Below are positions 11,201-23,070 of a stretch of DNA of 64,000 nucleotides, piece by piece. The DNA is taken from the NCBI GenBank assembly GCA_015956445.1, contig WIUZ02000012.1:248001-312000 (forward strand). Direction: 5' to 3'. Source of the stretch: Thelephora terrestris. Its lineage: Eukaryota; Basidiomycota; Agaricomycetes; Thelephorales; Thelephoraceae. A program made the position numbers and the translations under genes. How positions within the stretch are numbered: the stretch's first letter is position 1; every line of letters begins with the position of its first letter. Under the pieces are notes generated by a model that searched no databases, was not told where the DNA came from, and was given only the letters and a program-made list of their open reading frames with translations.

Positions 11201-14200
11201 AGGTGTATAAACCCTAGCCGTCAAGACCTGGTCTGCCAGTACTCCTCAGCACTGGCAACCTCCTCCTCCGTCCCCTCCGAGGCACTCTCGACGACTTCCT
11301 CGTCGACCATCTTGACGACCCGAGCTTCCTCCAGACGATGAGCTACGGCCAGCTGAACCTCGGCGCGCAGGCGGTTCCTCGCTGAATCGACCATAGTCTG
11401 ATCCAGAGTCCTCTGGACTGACCAACCCTCCACTCTCTCGGTCAGTTGAGCCACCAGGCGAACGGCCTCTACTGCACGCTGGACCGACAAGAGCGTAAGG
11501 TCGGTTAAGCCGTTCACGTCGACGGACTCCACCGGAATCAGCTCGCCGTGATCCACGCGACACTGTAGCATTGTTGCATCGGAATAAGACGGTGGATTCA
11601 ATGTCTCCACCCTGGCGGACGGCGTTGGGATTACTGGGACGCATGCGGTGCGCTGGACGAAGTGCCCCACGATAAGGAACCCAACGACGAGCACGGGTAG
11701 AACGTTGCCCACGCACCGGCGAGATTGACGGAGGCGGAACCGGAACAGCCACCTTGTTCTCCCCCACGTACTCCAACTCGGGAGAACTGCTAGCCGGATT
11801 CACGGCCGTCTCCTCAGACGTCTCGTGGACGACCTCTTCCCCGCCATCAGTATGCGCCGGTGTACGGTATGAACCGTTGGAGGCTAAAAAGGGATGTCAG
11901 TGGACAAGTCAAATATGTCAACCGACATCCCACCTATTGGGGAAGCCATCCGGTCCGGAATCGACTCGTCCTCGGACTCGTCGCGAACCACAGCCACCGA
12001 ACGAGTGCAGCAATGGCACAACCGCTCGCTCATCGATTCGACCCGAGCGCCCAACAACGGCAAGGCGTCGTCCAACGTGTCAACCTAGAAGTGGTGTGAG
12101 CTCTCTTGGACAAAGACCAGGAGAAGTCACACCGACCTTGGTGTCGAGCTCATTCAGAGCCCTTCAATGACAGTTGAGCCGTCGGTCGACCTCGATTAGG
12201 TCTCGCTGAATGGTGTCGTCCCGTTCCTTCAATGACTCAACCAATCGGTTGTGTTCTTCGCGCATCGCCAGCATCTCGCTCTCAAACGTCACGCGGAGCG
12301 TATCGTTCATCAGGAGCAGCGTCTTCTTCGTGTCCAAAGCTTCGGAGTACATCCTACGGGCATCATCCTTCGCTTCCTTCACTTCACGCTTCAGCCGCTC
12401 ATTCTACAAGCCTGTCAGTGTTATCCCACAAGCGGGATGCACAGACCAACTCACCGCTTTCTGTTCTGTCCTCAAAAGGAACCAAAGGCGGTGACCAACG
12501 GCTGCTGTGTAATGTTGCGAACGAGTCGCCCCCGGCCACCTTTCTTCGCCGTTTCCCAGGTCGTAGATTCCCATCTTCAGAAGACCCCACAACGATGACG
12601 CCACCGGAGTCTCCCATGGCATACGCAACTCGGTGTCAAACGTGACCCCGCGCATAGACTCCTGTAACTTGTGGTCGATCAAGTTGTGGTACCACAACTC
12701 GTCATCCATGGTCAAGTAGTGGGGAGGCTTGGCGATCGTCGCCTCCAGTTGTCGAGCATCCACCTTGTCGGCAGCCGCGAAGATCTACAAATGCGATGTC
12801 AGTGATTGCCAGCAAACAGCGACACGTGACGTCGCACCTCGCGATAACTGGGGTACGCCACATTGGCATTCGGTAGGAAGTAACCCTTGTTCTGCACGGA
12901 ACACGGGTCGGCGGACTCAATAGTAGCGGTGCTGTTCTCCGCACGGAAGACACGGTCGGAGATCATGGGCATAATGGATGAGTAGTTGGTTGGTAGGATG
13001 GTTGGTTTGAGAAGAAGGGAGTTTGATGGATCCAACGGCCGGTTCGCACTACGCTTTATCCAACCATCGAGAGCGCTCGCGCCCTAATTGCCATTGGATC
13101 GGTCCATTGTTTCACCGGCCCAGACTCCCCATACATTCGCTTCAACCATTTAAGCCCCACTCGGTCTTTTGTTGTCCCGATCGGACGAGCTGACGCGTCG
13201 TCCTCTTATTGGTCAGTCTTCACATGTGATATTGTTCTTTATCATTCCTTTCCCACACGACGTCATGACCCCTTTCTTATTCTCTCACGAACCCTGACCC
13301 ATTAGTCATTCCTTTATCATTTCTATTCTCTGTTTCGGGCCGCTTACTGTTCCAGCTTACTCTCGGCCCTTCCTTGCTCCGAGTTATTATTAGATAGGAT
13401 TATCTCTGTCCCAGCCGCTCTCCTATATAGGTACCAGTAGAGTAGCTGAGGACTCCCCATCTTTGATATCTCGGGAAGTCCTCTTCTCCTTGCAGCATCG
13501 GTGTATTTGCTGTAGGCCACTGAAGAGCTTATCGAGTAACTCTCTGAACATGTTCGCTCTCCTCTCTCTCTCAGCCTTGCGTTAAGAATCGGCGAACGCG
13601 CTTACGAAAAGGAGTTCCTCGCCGCTCTCTTAATCAAGCACCAGTTTGAGGCGCCATCCTCGGGCTCTTATCTCTGCCCTCAGAAGACGATAGGGATTGA
13701 TCTGATAGAGGCTCGGCACTCCTGCTGTGAATTCGGACAACCTACCGGAGAACGCTCGTCCATCGCGTTTTGGACCACGTAGACTTTGGGTGGATATAGG
13801 GAAGTCGTTCCCCCTTTGCCCCATTGTTTCTTGTTGGTTGGAGTTGCGACTCACCAACAGCACTGGTACCTGAAGGGCGAAGAGTGGCCCTGACACTTAC
13901 CGACAGGTCGAGCCGGAGATCCAGCTTCACCACCAGCTTTGACTCGCACGACAGGATCCCACCCAGGGGTCCGACGAGGGAGACGGAGGGTCGCTCGTCG
14001 ACTACATCGATAGTGCTGCCGAGCAGTCACCCGGTGATGGAGATGTGGGACCAGGTGTTCCGCAGTTCAGTGACATCTGGGAGGCTGATCGGACCGCTCG
14101 AAGGCATCTCTTCTTAACGGCTTGAACTAGTCGTTCAGCTGAGCGCCGAAGATGGTGACGCCATGTTCGGGGAGGTCCTTGCAAGGAGGGGCCAGCACTA

Positions 14201-14261
14201 CGATCTCCAGGATGGACAGTTGATGACCTTTAGGCCTGCCGTAGATAGAGTTGACTTTTGA
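8267..14261 (+). CDS. Family Y element gene, copy in Y1 (unknown function; carries insertions)
   Basis: The start is the Met of MSFPNNHTYK at 8267; the last exon ends at 14261. Order of parts: a conserved N-terminal block containing DDELW, a coiled-coil-like charged block (EREVKEAKADV), a Cys-containing linker (CNCKEG), the shared ELEY motif, a Pro/Ser-rich stretch, a Cys pair (ENCRRC) and a basic patch (RCKRSRRR). Short introns separate the blocks. B1 (9573-10903) and X2 (10977-13895) sit inside the gene, so this copy is broken. The DDELW and ELEY blocks show kinship with family X. No enzymatic motif was found. Confidence 0.5.
9573..10903. mobile_element. Hairpin element B1 (CACTG-ended, family B) inside the Y1 gene
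   Basis: A 1331-bp foldback. Ends CACTGGGGGCAGGGG and inverse, flanked by AGT at 9570-9572 and 10904-10906. Y2 has the empty site with one AGT near 19082. The two arms are almost perfect inverted copies meeting near 10235. The interior is an array of TTTACTG / CAGTAAA words in both orientations, quite unlike family A, which points to a different DNA-binding specificity behind the same ends. Confidence 0.95.
10977..13895 (-). mobile_element. Element X2: uninterrupted gene-bearing TGTCA-class element
   Basis: 2919 bp, flanked by CTTAC at 10972-10976 and 13896-13900. On the minus strand it begins TGTCAGGGCCACTC and ends GCACGCTGACA. Terminal inversion is only TGTCAG; the first and last few hundred bases are not repeats of each other, so no long terminal repeats are present. 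It looks structurally whole and carries one gene on its own sense strand (12972-11221). It sits inside the Y1 gene. It differs from X1 by scattered substitutions and its own target duplication, so it is an independent insertion. Confidence 0.88.
11221..12972 (-). CDS. Family X element gene, copy in X2 (unknown function)
   Basis: The same gene as in X1 but with no insertion. The start is taken at MPMISDR (12972); the final exon ends with a stop at 11223-11221, just before the 250-bp tail of the element. Blocks in order: a short N-terminal exon, the DDELW block (about 12780-12440), a charged coiled-coil block (about 12400-12160), an acidic region with SEDES, the SPELEY block near 11775, and a C-terminal helical and acidic segment (EEVASAEEYW). 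Introns are short, as in host genes. Not recognised; it could serve the element itself or be a captured host gene. Confidence 0.5.
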
Positions 14262-14610
14262 TGGGACATTGATAGCACCGTATATAGCCATGTTGTTTCG
14301 ATTCGCTGGGAATTGTATGTGCGTGTGTGTGTTTTGAATGATTGGTGCAAAGGATAAGGAGTGTGAAGCATTCAAACATAAGAAGTGGTAAGAAGAGTTC
14401 GAAGAAAGAGCGTGTTATAAAAAGTTTAAAAATACCATGTTCCTGACAAGCTGGTGTTGTTCTACATGAGCCTGGATGTTCACCTGATACGGTCGCAGGC
14501 GTACGGGCTGGAGACGATCTTGCGCTATCAGGATAGAGTCTGTCGAGAATGGACCTTTCGCCTCAAGACCAATCCATACTCAATCGCAACGGTCAATGAT
14601 GATCTAATGA

Positions 14611-15790
14611 CACTGGGGGCAGGAGTTGGTTTACTGAGTCAGTAAACTGTGAGTAAATCACAAGTAAATGGAAAAAGAACCTAGCAAAATACTTGCCTGG
14701 CAAGCACAAAGCAAATTCACAATTTACTGAGCCAATTTACCTGCAATTTACTGGGTTCAGTATGCACTCAGTATGTTTACAGTTTACTGGGTCATGTGAC
14801 CACAGTTTCCCCATTAGGTAAACCTCGGAAAAATTCACAATTTACTGAATAGATTTACCTGCAATTTGCTGAGCCACTTGCCCAATCAGTATGTTTTTAA
14901 TTTGCTGAGTGGTTTGATTACGGTTTACTGGACTCAGTAAACTGGAAAAAAACCAAACTGGTTTACTGACGATGTCCCTGATTGGTCAATTTGAAAAATA
15001 ACCGAAAATTTACCTGGACATGTCATTGTCAGTAAACTGCAAGTTTTCTTTGTGTAAATTGGAAATACATGTCAGGTAAACTGGGAAAACATGTGGCGAT
15101 TTGATTGTGGTTTACTGGACTCAGTAAATCAGAAAAAAACCTAACCGGTTTACTGACAATGTACCTGATTGGCTAATTTGCAAAAAACTCGAAAATTTAC
15201 CAGGATGTGTCTTTGTCAGTAAACTGCAAGTTTTCTTTCAGTAAATTGCAAATACACATAAAGTAAACCAGAAAACACGTGTAAACTGTAAGTAAATTCA
15301 AAGTTTATGTGTTTTCTGGTTTACTTTACGTGTATTTCCAATTTACTGAAAGAAAACTTGCAGTTTACTGACAATGACACGTCCAGGTAAATTTTTGGTT
15401 ATTTTTCAAATTGACCAATCAGGGACATCATCAGTAAACCAGTTTGGTTTTTTTTCCAGTTTACTGAGTCTAGTAAACCATGATCAAACCACTCAGCAAA
15501 TTAAAAACATATTGATTGGGCAAGTGGCTCAGTAAATTGCAGGTAAATTTATTCAGTAAATTGTGAATTTTTCCGAGGTTTAACTAATGGGGAAACTGTG
15601 GTCACATGACCCAGTAAACTGCAAACATACTGAGTGCATACTGAACACAGTAAATTGCAAGTAAATTGGCTCAGTAAATTGTGAATTTGCTTTGTGCTTG
15701 CCAGGCAAGTATTTGGCTGGGTTCTTTTTCCATTTGCTTGCAATTTTTTTATAGTTTACTGACTCAGTAAACCAGCCCCTGCCTCCAGTG
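14611..15790. mobile_element. Hairpin element B2 (family B) inside Z
   Basis: A 1180-bp foldback with CACTGGGGGCAGGAG at the left and CCTGCCTCCAGTG at the right, built of TTTACTG / CAGTAAA words like B1. Flanking triplets (TGA and GAA) do not match, so either the target duplication has decayed or the ends have been altered. Its arms are a little less symmetric than those of B1, suggesting greater age. Confidence 0.88.
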
Positions 15791-17286
15791 GAAGATGGAG
15801 AAGCCATGCTCGGGTCGTTGATGGTCGGTCGTGGTTGTTCCTTGAGTCTGGAGTGGGAAACAGGTCGAGAGGATGGAGAGGAGGTTGTTGATTACTAAAG
15901 GGTTCTGTCAGGGCCACTCTACCCCAACAACTACCAATGCACTGAGCCGACTCCACAGAGGACTCACTAGTCCAACTAGTTGTGAGAGGATGGTCACACC
16001 TCTATTCTTCCGGTAGGTTGTCCAAGGTCACTGCAAGTCGGGTTGAAATCCTAAAGGGAAACCCAACCTAAACCGTGCTTCGCTCGGTTTATCCAACAAG
16101 GGTTTATCCCTACAGCAGGATTGATGACTCCACCAGGTGATCGACTGGACGCTTGAGGTATTCTATATGGTGAACGCTGGGGTTCTATAGTTACAAGGTG
16201 CAGTTGACGCACAGAGCGGGAGGGAGAGCAGATGGTGGTGTCTTGTGTTCAAACAGAAAACTCTGACTTGGCCTTAACTGCAACTGGGCTGAAAATGGCA
16301 GAGGATTTCCTGAGGTAACAAAACTAAGGTACTACGATACAGCCACAGTTGCTACTTATACTACTGGAGTGGCCATGATGTCAGTAACCCTAATATACCC
16401 TTATCAAGATAGAACAAAGAGAGATAAGGAGTGTGTGAATGCAAAGTAAGGGAAGCGAACAAGTATGCCATGTGGGAAGATAAAGGAAAGAGGGCCTTAC
16501 TAGTGTGTGAAGGACGGCATAAGGGATAACAATAGTCCGCATGAAACATAGGGGTAAAGATAACACTAGTCCTAAAAGAAATAGGGGCATGGGGTTATGA
16601 GAGTTCGTTCCTGGGGATCACACCCAAGGGTCAGGTGGAAATGTCTCATTGCTTCATGCAATTTTCGAGCGGCTCCGAGATTAGGAACCATGCATCATCC
16701 CTTGTTGTTGGTAGGCGGTAACAGCATCACGGACTAGTGGCAACCTCAACGTACGTCCGAACATGAGGAGGTCGGGCCTAGACTCATGGGACATGAGGGA
16801 TTACATGCTTTGCCAGTGTTTCACGCTAACAGCTACTTCCACATTCGCTGAGCTAACCAGAAGGATCCTAAGGCGATTCTTCCGAGTAGCAGTGATTCCT
16901 TCCTCCGGTTAGGAGACTGTGATGTGACTGTCCACATGTGTGATCAGGGTCCAGGGTTGGTCATTATCGTGATGTCATCAATGAGTCATCAGGGTCGTAA
17001 AGGGGTCGTAAAGGGGTCGTCAGGGTCATGAAACCTATTTTTAGTGCGCACGTGTTCTAGGTGTTCCGGAACAAAGTTCTTCCAAGGCAGTCCTGTGGGC
17101 CGAGGTGTCAGCTTGATGTAGTAAGCCAACGATGATGGTACAGTGGCAGAAGTTGATGTGACCCGGACCAATGAGGTTCATCGAGGTAGGTCACGTGAAG
17201 GATCACCGATCTAGGCTATAATAAGGACATTTTCTTGGAGCCATCCTTGATCAGCAACACCAGCAACTTCCCCACATCTTACCAAC

Positions 17287-19515
17287 ATGTCTTTCCCCAA
17301 CAACTATACCTACAAAGTCGCCCAAGGGATCTCCACCATCTCTTGCATCGACTGTTGTGCTGCCGCTCGCAAAGACCTACGCCTGTGAGGCGGGAGTTCC
17401 ATACCGTACCGATGAAGAGGTTGGCTTCATCTCTCGGGGTTTAACCCAAGAAATTGACCGGCCACTTCTAGATCTTAAAGGTTGTCAAGAAGGTGGACGC
17501 CGAACGTCTCAGGGAGATGATTCCTCATCTGATGGGGTTAACCTGGGATGATGAGCTTTGGGTCCGCTCTATGATTGCCAAGAAGGTGATCCACCAAATG
17601 CAAGGACGTTTCAGAGAATTGGAGCATCCCATCAAGAAGGAGCTGTGGTACACCTTGGTGAGAGGCGTCTAGGATCAGGACCTGTTGGAGCACAGAGCAA
17701 CCATTCCTCGGGCCGTTCGCCACGCCACTACGTCTACCACCCTGCTCTGGTTACTGGTGCGAGAAGGAGATAGCAAGGTGGGTTGCTAGGTTGTTCCGAG
17801 TATGACTCTCATTAACCATAGCTTCCGTAGGTCGAGTGTTTGGAGAGGGAGGTGAAGGAGGCGAAGGCAGATGTCCTTTGATTATCCTCCGAAAGTCTCT
17901 TGATGAAGGAGACCATGGCCGAGTTCCAGAGGAAGACAAATGAAGCATTGGAGGCAATGGTAGCTAACACTGGGGGCAGGGGCACCTGGAATTGGTGATT
18001 ACATCTTGACTACATGGTGAATTCATGTGCACTTTTCAATAATTGTAATTGCCGATTCCAGGTTGATTACATTTCAAATGTTACCTTGACATGTAATCCA
18101 ACCAATGTCCACCAATTTCATTTAAAATGTTCTCAACAAATGTTTCTGGGATGCTTTTGACCTGTCGGCAAAAATGATACTGCAATGTAATCAGCATGTT
18201 CTTCAATCGTCCGAGATGTAATCTAAATGTGCTCAAAAACATGAGATGTTTTCACAATGTACCCACTGGGCACATTCAGGAAACGTTGCTTGGGAACATC
18301 TTGAGGAAATTCCAAATGGAGTTGGTGGCAACAGTTGGATTACATGTCAAGGTAACATTTGAAATGTAATCAACCTGGAATCGGCGATTACAATTATTGA
18401 AAAGTGCACATGAATTCACCATGTAATCAAGATGTAATCACCAGTTCCAGGTGCCCCTGCCCCCAGTGTAACCATCAGGACTTGGTTGCTGGCTTGGGCA
18501 TTCGGGACGAGAACATGACAGGGGCCTTTGATAGGCAGGACAACCGCTTGGACCGGCATTCCAAGGAGATCGACGAGGAGAGCACTCGGGTGAGTGATCC
18601 GAAGTACACTCTCTTTTGTGAGAGGGACTAACGTTCACTAGGCTGACGAACTCAAGAATATGGTGTCCATGTTGACCGCGCAGGTCAAATCCCTTCAAGA
18701 CAAGATCTGTCGCTGTGACAAGTCGCCACGATTGGTGGGCCAGGGTTCGGCCGATGTTCCCTTTGAGTTGGAGTATGCCAATGAGGTGGTACTCCTGTCA
18801 CCTAATCCTTCGTCCTACGCCACGCCTCCGGTAGAGAACGAGGCTCCTATCCCTACTCCGGCTCTGGCTTCCACTCTGGCTGATTCCGACAAGGAGAACT
18901 GTGAGCGCTGCCCAATGTGGCCGATCAGTCAGTTGGTGCCGAACGAGGAGATGGTCGTGGACAGGGCTGAAGATGCTCCGAGGGTTGCCGAGGTACGTCC
19001 AGTGACTAAGGGACAGTGTTGTAAATGCTCCCGATGCCGTATTGTGCATCGCATGGCACCCTCGTTTTACCCTTACCTGCATCCAGTTGAGTTGGATGGT
19101 GACCAGTCTGGTCAAGATGAGGGAAGACGGTTCCAGTACCGGGTCAACCGTCCCAACTGACAGGTTGAGTCAGAGGTCCAGCGTAGGCACCTCACTCAAC
19201 TTGCAGTACAGGATCCCACCCAGGCCTCTGATGAGGGAGATGGAAGGTCTCTCTTCAACTACATCGACAGCGCTGCCGAGCAGTCACCCGGTGATGGAGA
19301 TGTGGAACCAAGTGTTCCAAAGTTCAGTAACGTCTGGGTGGCTGGTGGGTCCCTTCGAAGGGCTCTCTTCGTATCGACTTGAACTAGTCGTTCAGTTGAG
19401 TGCCAAAGATGGGGACGCCATGTTCAGAGAGATGCTTGCTAGGAGAGGCCAGTGGTTCAACCGGGATGGCCAGCTTGAGCATTGGGTGCCTGCCGTAGAT
19501 AGGATCGACTTTTGA
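17287..19515 (+). CDS. Family Y element gene, copy in Y2 (unknown function)
   Basis: Starts at MSFPNNYTYK and ends at VDRIDF followed by a stop at 19513-19515. It has the same block order as the Y1 copy: N-terminal block, DDELW block, coiled-coil-like block, a Cys-containing linker (CRCDKS), ELEY, a Pro/Ser-rich region, ENCERC, a Cys/Arg patch (CCKCSRCR) and an acidic C-terminal exon with SPGDGD. C1 lies inside it. The Cys pairs (CxC, CxxC) could bind metal, but this is only suggestive. Function unknown; probably decayed. Confidence 0.45.
17968..18468. mobile_element. Hairpin element C1 (CACTG-ended, family C) inside the Y2 gene
   Basis: 501 bp, ends CACTGGGGGCAGGGG and inverse, flanked by TAA at 17965-17967 and 18469-18471. 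Y1 shows the unoccupied site near 8992 (GCTAACC). Interior words differ from A and B (ACCTGGAAT, GATTACAT, ATGTAATC). The arms are inverted copies for roughly 200 bp. Confidence 0.93.
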
Positions 19516-20234
19516 TAGGACATTTATAAGCATCGTAGTATAGCCTTGTGGTTCCAGTTTGGCTTGAATGTATTGTGTGTCGTGTGTTTGAATGATGGAA
19601 CGAAGGAAAGGGAGTGTGAAGCATGCAAACAATAGGAAATGGTAAGAAGAGTTTGCAGAAAGAGTGTGTTATAAAAAGTTTAAAAATACCATGTTCCTGA
19701 CAGGTTCCTGGCACACATCAGGTCAACTAGGAGTTGCCTCCTAGTTCATTGTATAACCATGTGTTTCGTGTCCATTTCGTCCGGAATTGATTGTGCGCTT
19801 TGTTTTCTTGATGATTCAATAAGATGAAAGTGTGATAAGGAAGGTGATGGGTAATGGGTAAGATAACATAAGAAAAAGAAAGAATGTGAGTTTGGAAAAG
19901 TTGAAGAAAATCATGATGAAAAATCCATGGTCGTGACAAAGAACTTCATCAACCAATTCATCACTGCCCACCACAACCGTATCCCCAACACTGTCTTCTA
20001 CAGTGGCATAGCCTGCAGCTGGGTCATTGATACCGCTGCCGCCTACTTCATCCAGGGAGACCACAAGTCCGGCAAAGCCTTCTACCAATGGAACTGGTAC
20101 ATCTTCACGCTCACCAACAACAAGGAACATATCAACACTTGGATCAAGACCCTCACAGTGATCAAGTTCAACGGTGGTGTCACAAATGCGTGACATTTTG
20201 AGAAAGATCACACAGGTCATTCAAGAAATTCATG

Positions 20235-21072
20235 TCATTTGCAATAATAGTACAAAGCCAAGTAAAAAGGTTGAACCAAAACAAAGGGATCTACTTCATA
20301 AGAACAGCCCTGATGATTGGGACAGCGATGAGCAAAGTGAAAAGGGTTGTACACACTCTGAGGGTAATACGAATACCGACCCAAAGTTGGATTCACCCAA
20401 CACTCCTGACATCCCAAGACATCATGGAATACCCCCTCATGCATCTCCGTCATCACTTGATCTAGCCCTTCTCTCACTAAGTCGAACCCATACTCCTCCT
20501 GCAACTTCGCCACCTCCAACTTCAGCCTCATGCGCACTTGATGAATCTTGGCTGATGGATGAAAACACTGTCCAGAATGCATCATCGGACTTTTTTGAGT
20601 CTTCTTCAAAGTCCTCTCCACCATCAGAGGGGCTGGAACAGGACTCCAAGGAGGGGATAGAGGGAGAGGAACTCCCTAATCCTGGTGGAGTTGGAGGGAC
20701 GACTGGGGACTGATCCTTGGGAAGACACAGTCTACAGATGCAGTGCTCCTGGACAGCCACCTGCAAGGGTTTCCAATGTTCATCAACAAAATGCACAAAC
20801 TCCTCATTGAAACTTCCAAACATAACGTACATGAGATCCATCTGCTTCTCTAACCTAATGATTCTCACCTCCCTATTGCGCTCCATAGTATCAAGGAGGG
20901 GAATGAGGTATCCCACCTGGTCCCAGACACAGAAAGGGGCCTCATGCTGACAAAGGAACTCTTGAGTGATTTTGTTGTCTTGAGCAATGGCAGCAGGGCT
21001 GTCATAAAGGTAGTTGGCGACATCGTAGGGGGTGGTGGTGTCAAAGGGAGTAGCATTGACGTTGAGAGACAT
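20235..21072 (-). CDS. Family W gene alpha, copy in W1 (unknown, Cys-rich C-terminus)
   Basis: The start is MSLNVNATPFD at 21072. Parts in order: an N-terminal block rich in helix formers (HEAPFCVWDQVGYLIPLL, RLEKQMDLMYVMF), an acidic Ser-rich middle (SSSPSIPSLESCSSPSDGG) and a C-terminal Cys-rich block (DVLGCQECWVNP, YNPFHFAHRCPNHQGC, EVDPF). The Cys spacing could hold a metal ion. The middle and C-terminal parts are in different frames, joined by a short intron or broken. No known domain was identified. It is paired with W2 alpha. Confidence 0.45.
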
Positions 21073-21989
21073 AGTGAGCATAGGTTATTTATAAGAGGAG
21101 AGGGTTGTTGTGTGATTGTGGGAGGGGAAAAGAGACGATGGGGGGAAAAAGTCCAAGAAACCCCACAAGCTATATACATTTGAAACAATGGGACACCAAA
21201 AGGGTTAAAACAATAAACCATTATCCATTGATGTTCCAAAAAGGACAAATGAACCCTCACCCCCAATTGCGATCCCATCAATCATGAGAAATCCCCATCA
21301 TTCTTCTATTGCTACCATGAAACCCGAGAAATCCCCATTGTACTTCTATTGACTCATCCCCTGTTGTTCCCCTATTTGTATTTACCATTAGTCGTCCTAA
21401 GTTCCCTTCCCCTGACTCATCCACCCTACCCTAAACTACACACAGACCCTGTTGACTCATGTTTGACTCATTGTAGGATTACTAAGCATGTAAAGGATTG
21501 GGTATATAAGGAGGAGCAATTGCACTTTCTTCCCCCATTCTCAATCTCTTCTGTACTCCCCTACCAACTGCTCAATATACAAAGTAAGCTGAGGATTCTC
21601 CTCATGTCTTACTCTGACTAAATCATTAAAAGCAGGAATCTTCCTGCTAGTGTATGTTTAGTGCTCCAAACCCCTTTCCCTCTACTACCGACATCCCCTG
21701 ACGCTCGTGGGTCTATCTGGAAGTACAAACTTATCAGAAGCCTACAAGTTAATAGATCCAACAGTCTCTTAACTCGCTACCCCTACTATCGCCCCTTCAC
21801 TGCTCTTGACACCAGCTTCACCACTCCCCCTTTCCTTCTCGGAGATCATCAATTCTTGTGGTCCTCAACGATCACTGGTTGTCAGGGTTGAAGGCCTGCT
21901 TACTGTTTATGGGGCGCTAGAGGATTAGCAGGATAAGAAGTATCTGGTCAAGGTTTGGTAAAGGGGGTTCCGGGGGTAGAGGTTAGAGG

Positions 21990-22527
21990 TGGCGGGATAT
22001 CAAGAGTGAGTGGGAACTTGAATTGATTGAGAAGGATAGATGGGGGAGTTGTAGTCTTGGCAGAATTCAGCGAGATATTGAATGAAGGGTTCGAAGTCTT
22101 GATCGCTAAGTCATTCAAAGCTGTTGAGGTATTCTATAACCGCAAAAGGGAGATCAGTTGGGATATCCCACCAGAGAACGGTAATAGCGGGACAATTAGT
22201 GTGAACGTTAGTAGTTAAGTGAATTTGTGGAGTGGGGAAGTAAAAGGATGGGCTGATACTAAAATAGACGGTGGCTAGCACACTGTTGGTGAAGTCGGAC
22301 TTCCACAAAAATTGGTGATTGGCACCAAGCAAGAATGGCAGGGAGATGACTCCGGCGTCGAGAGCAGCGAAAGGCCGATAATAGGGATGATGAGTTAATA
22401 GACCACTAGTCCTATTAACTTGGAGACTCCTGATGAGCTTATACTCCCAAATAGATCTCCGAGCATCGGGGATGACAGGTCGTTGGATGGGACTATTAGA
22501 AGGGAAAGGGTTTGGTGCACTGAACAT
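21990..22527 (-). CDS. Family W gene beta, copy in W2 (unknown function)
   Basis: Reads MFSAPNPFPSNSP at the start, then IWEYKLIRSLQVNR, YYRPFAALDAG, FLWKSDFTNS, YFSISPSFYF, VLWWDIPTD and DQDFEPFIQ, about 170-180 residues. It is colinear with the W1 copy but read from the opposite strand to alpha in the same element, so W elements carry two divergent genes about 540 bp apart. No domain recognised. Perhaps slightly damaged near its 3' end. Confidence 0.45.
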
Positions 22528-23070
22528 ACACTTGCAGGAGAATTCCTGCTTGAATGAGTCAGATAAAGAGTAAGACGTGAGGAGGATTCCTCAGCTTACT
22601 TTGTTTATTGAGCAGTTGGTAGGAGAGTACAGAAGAGATTGAGAATGGGAAAAGAAAGGAGCGAACACTCTTCCTTATATACCCAATTCTCTACATGCCT
22701 AGTAATCATACAATGAGTCAAACACAAGTCAGCATGGTTTGTATGTAGTTTAGGGCAGGAGGAATGAGTCAGAGGAGGGGACTTAGGACGACTGATGGTA
22801 AATACAATTAAGGGAACAATAGGGGAGGAGTCAATAGGAGTACAATGGGGATTTCTCATGATTGATAGAATCGAGATTGGGGTTGAGGGTTCATTTGTCC
22901 TTTTTGGGATGGCAATGGATGATGGTAGATTGTCTTACCCCTTTTGGTGTCCCATTGTTTTAAGTGTATATAACTTGTGGGGTTTCTTGGTCTTTTTCTC
23001 CCATTGTCTCTTTTCCCTTCTCCCAATCATACCACAACTCTTTCCCTCTTATAAACAACCTTTGCTCACT

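Larger units (their letters stand above)
2048..14448 (+). mobile_element. Element Y1: gene-bearing TGTCA-class element carrying X1, B1 and X2
   Basis: Starts TGTCAGGGCCACTC and ends TTCCTGACA, flanked by AGCTG at 2043-2047 and 14449-14453 (a perfect 5-bp duplication). Terminal inversion is only about 7 bp and no long terminal repeat is seen. After excluding nested X1 (2739-7577), B1 (9573-10903) and X2 (10977-13895) about 3.3 kb remains, matching Y2. It carries the family Y gene from 8267 to 14261. It is broken by three insertions. Y2 shows the uninterrupted sequence at all three insertion points. Confidence 0.85.
15906..19702 (+). mobile_element. Element Y2: gene-bearing TGTCA-class element carrying C1
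   Basis: Starts TGTCAGGGCCACTC, ends TTCCTGACA, flanked by GGTTC at 15901-15905 and 19703-19707. Without C1 it is about 3.3 kb. Its sequence supplies the empty-site comparison for X1, X2 and B1 in Y1. It carries the family Y gene on its sense strand (17287-19515). Compared with Y1 it shows moderate divergence and a few signs of decay in addition to the C1 insertion. Confidence 0.88.
1..19938 (+). mobile_element. Element Z: outermost gene-bearing TGTCA-class element, left end outside window
   Basis: The right end reads GTGACA at 19938, followed by AAGAA as the likely 5-bp duplication; the left end is not in the window. Visible Z sequence is what remains outside the nested elements: about 1-723, 1710-2047, 14449-14610, 15791-15905 and 19703-19938. 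The part at 15791-15895 resembles the C-terminal end of the family Y gene, and the 3' tail resembles the Y tail, so Z is a diverged relative of Y. It was invaded by A1, Y1, B2 and Y2 and is therefore the oldest layer here. It is clearly broken by at least four insertions. The class is uncertain (see the findings). Confidence 0.5.

Noticed and set aside
10977-13895. X2 as a conventional LTR retrotransposon with two LTRs
   Set aside because: The first and last few hundred bases are unrelated, there is no reverse transcriptase, protease or integrase frame, and the genes have introns. A solo LTR or a TIR element remains possible.
20178-20195. TGTCACAAATGCGTGACA as a separate small palindromic regulatory site
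   Set aside because: The same 18-bp arrangement ends W1, W2 and the decayed W copy at 43247, so it is the element terminus.
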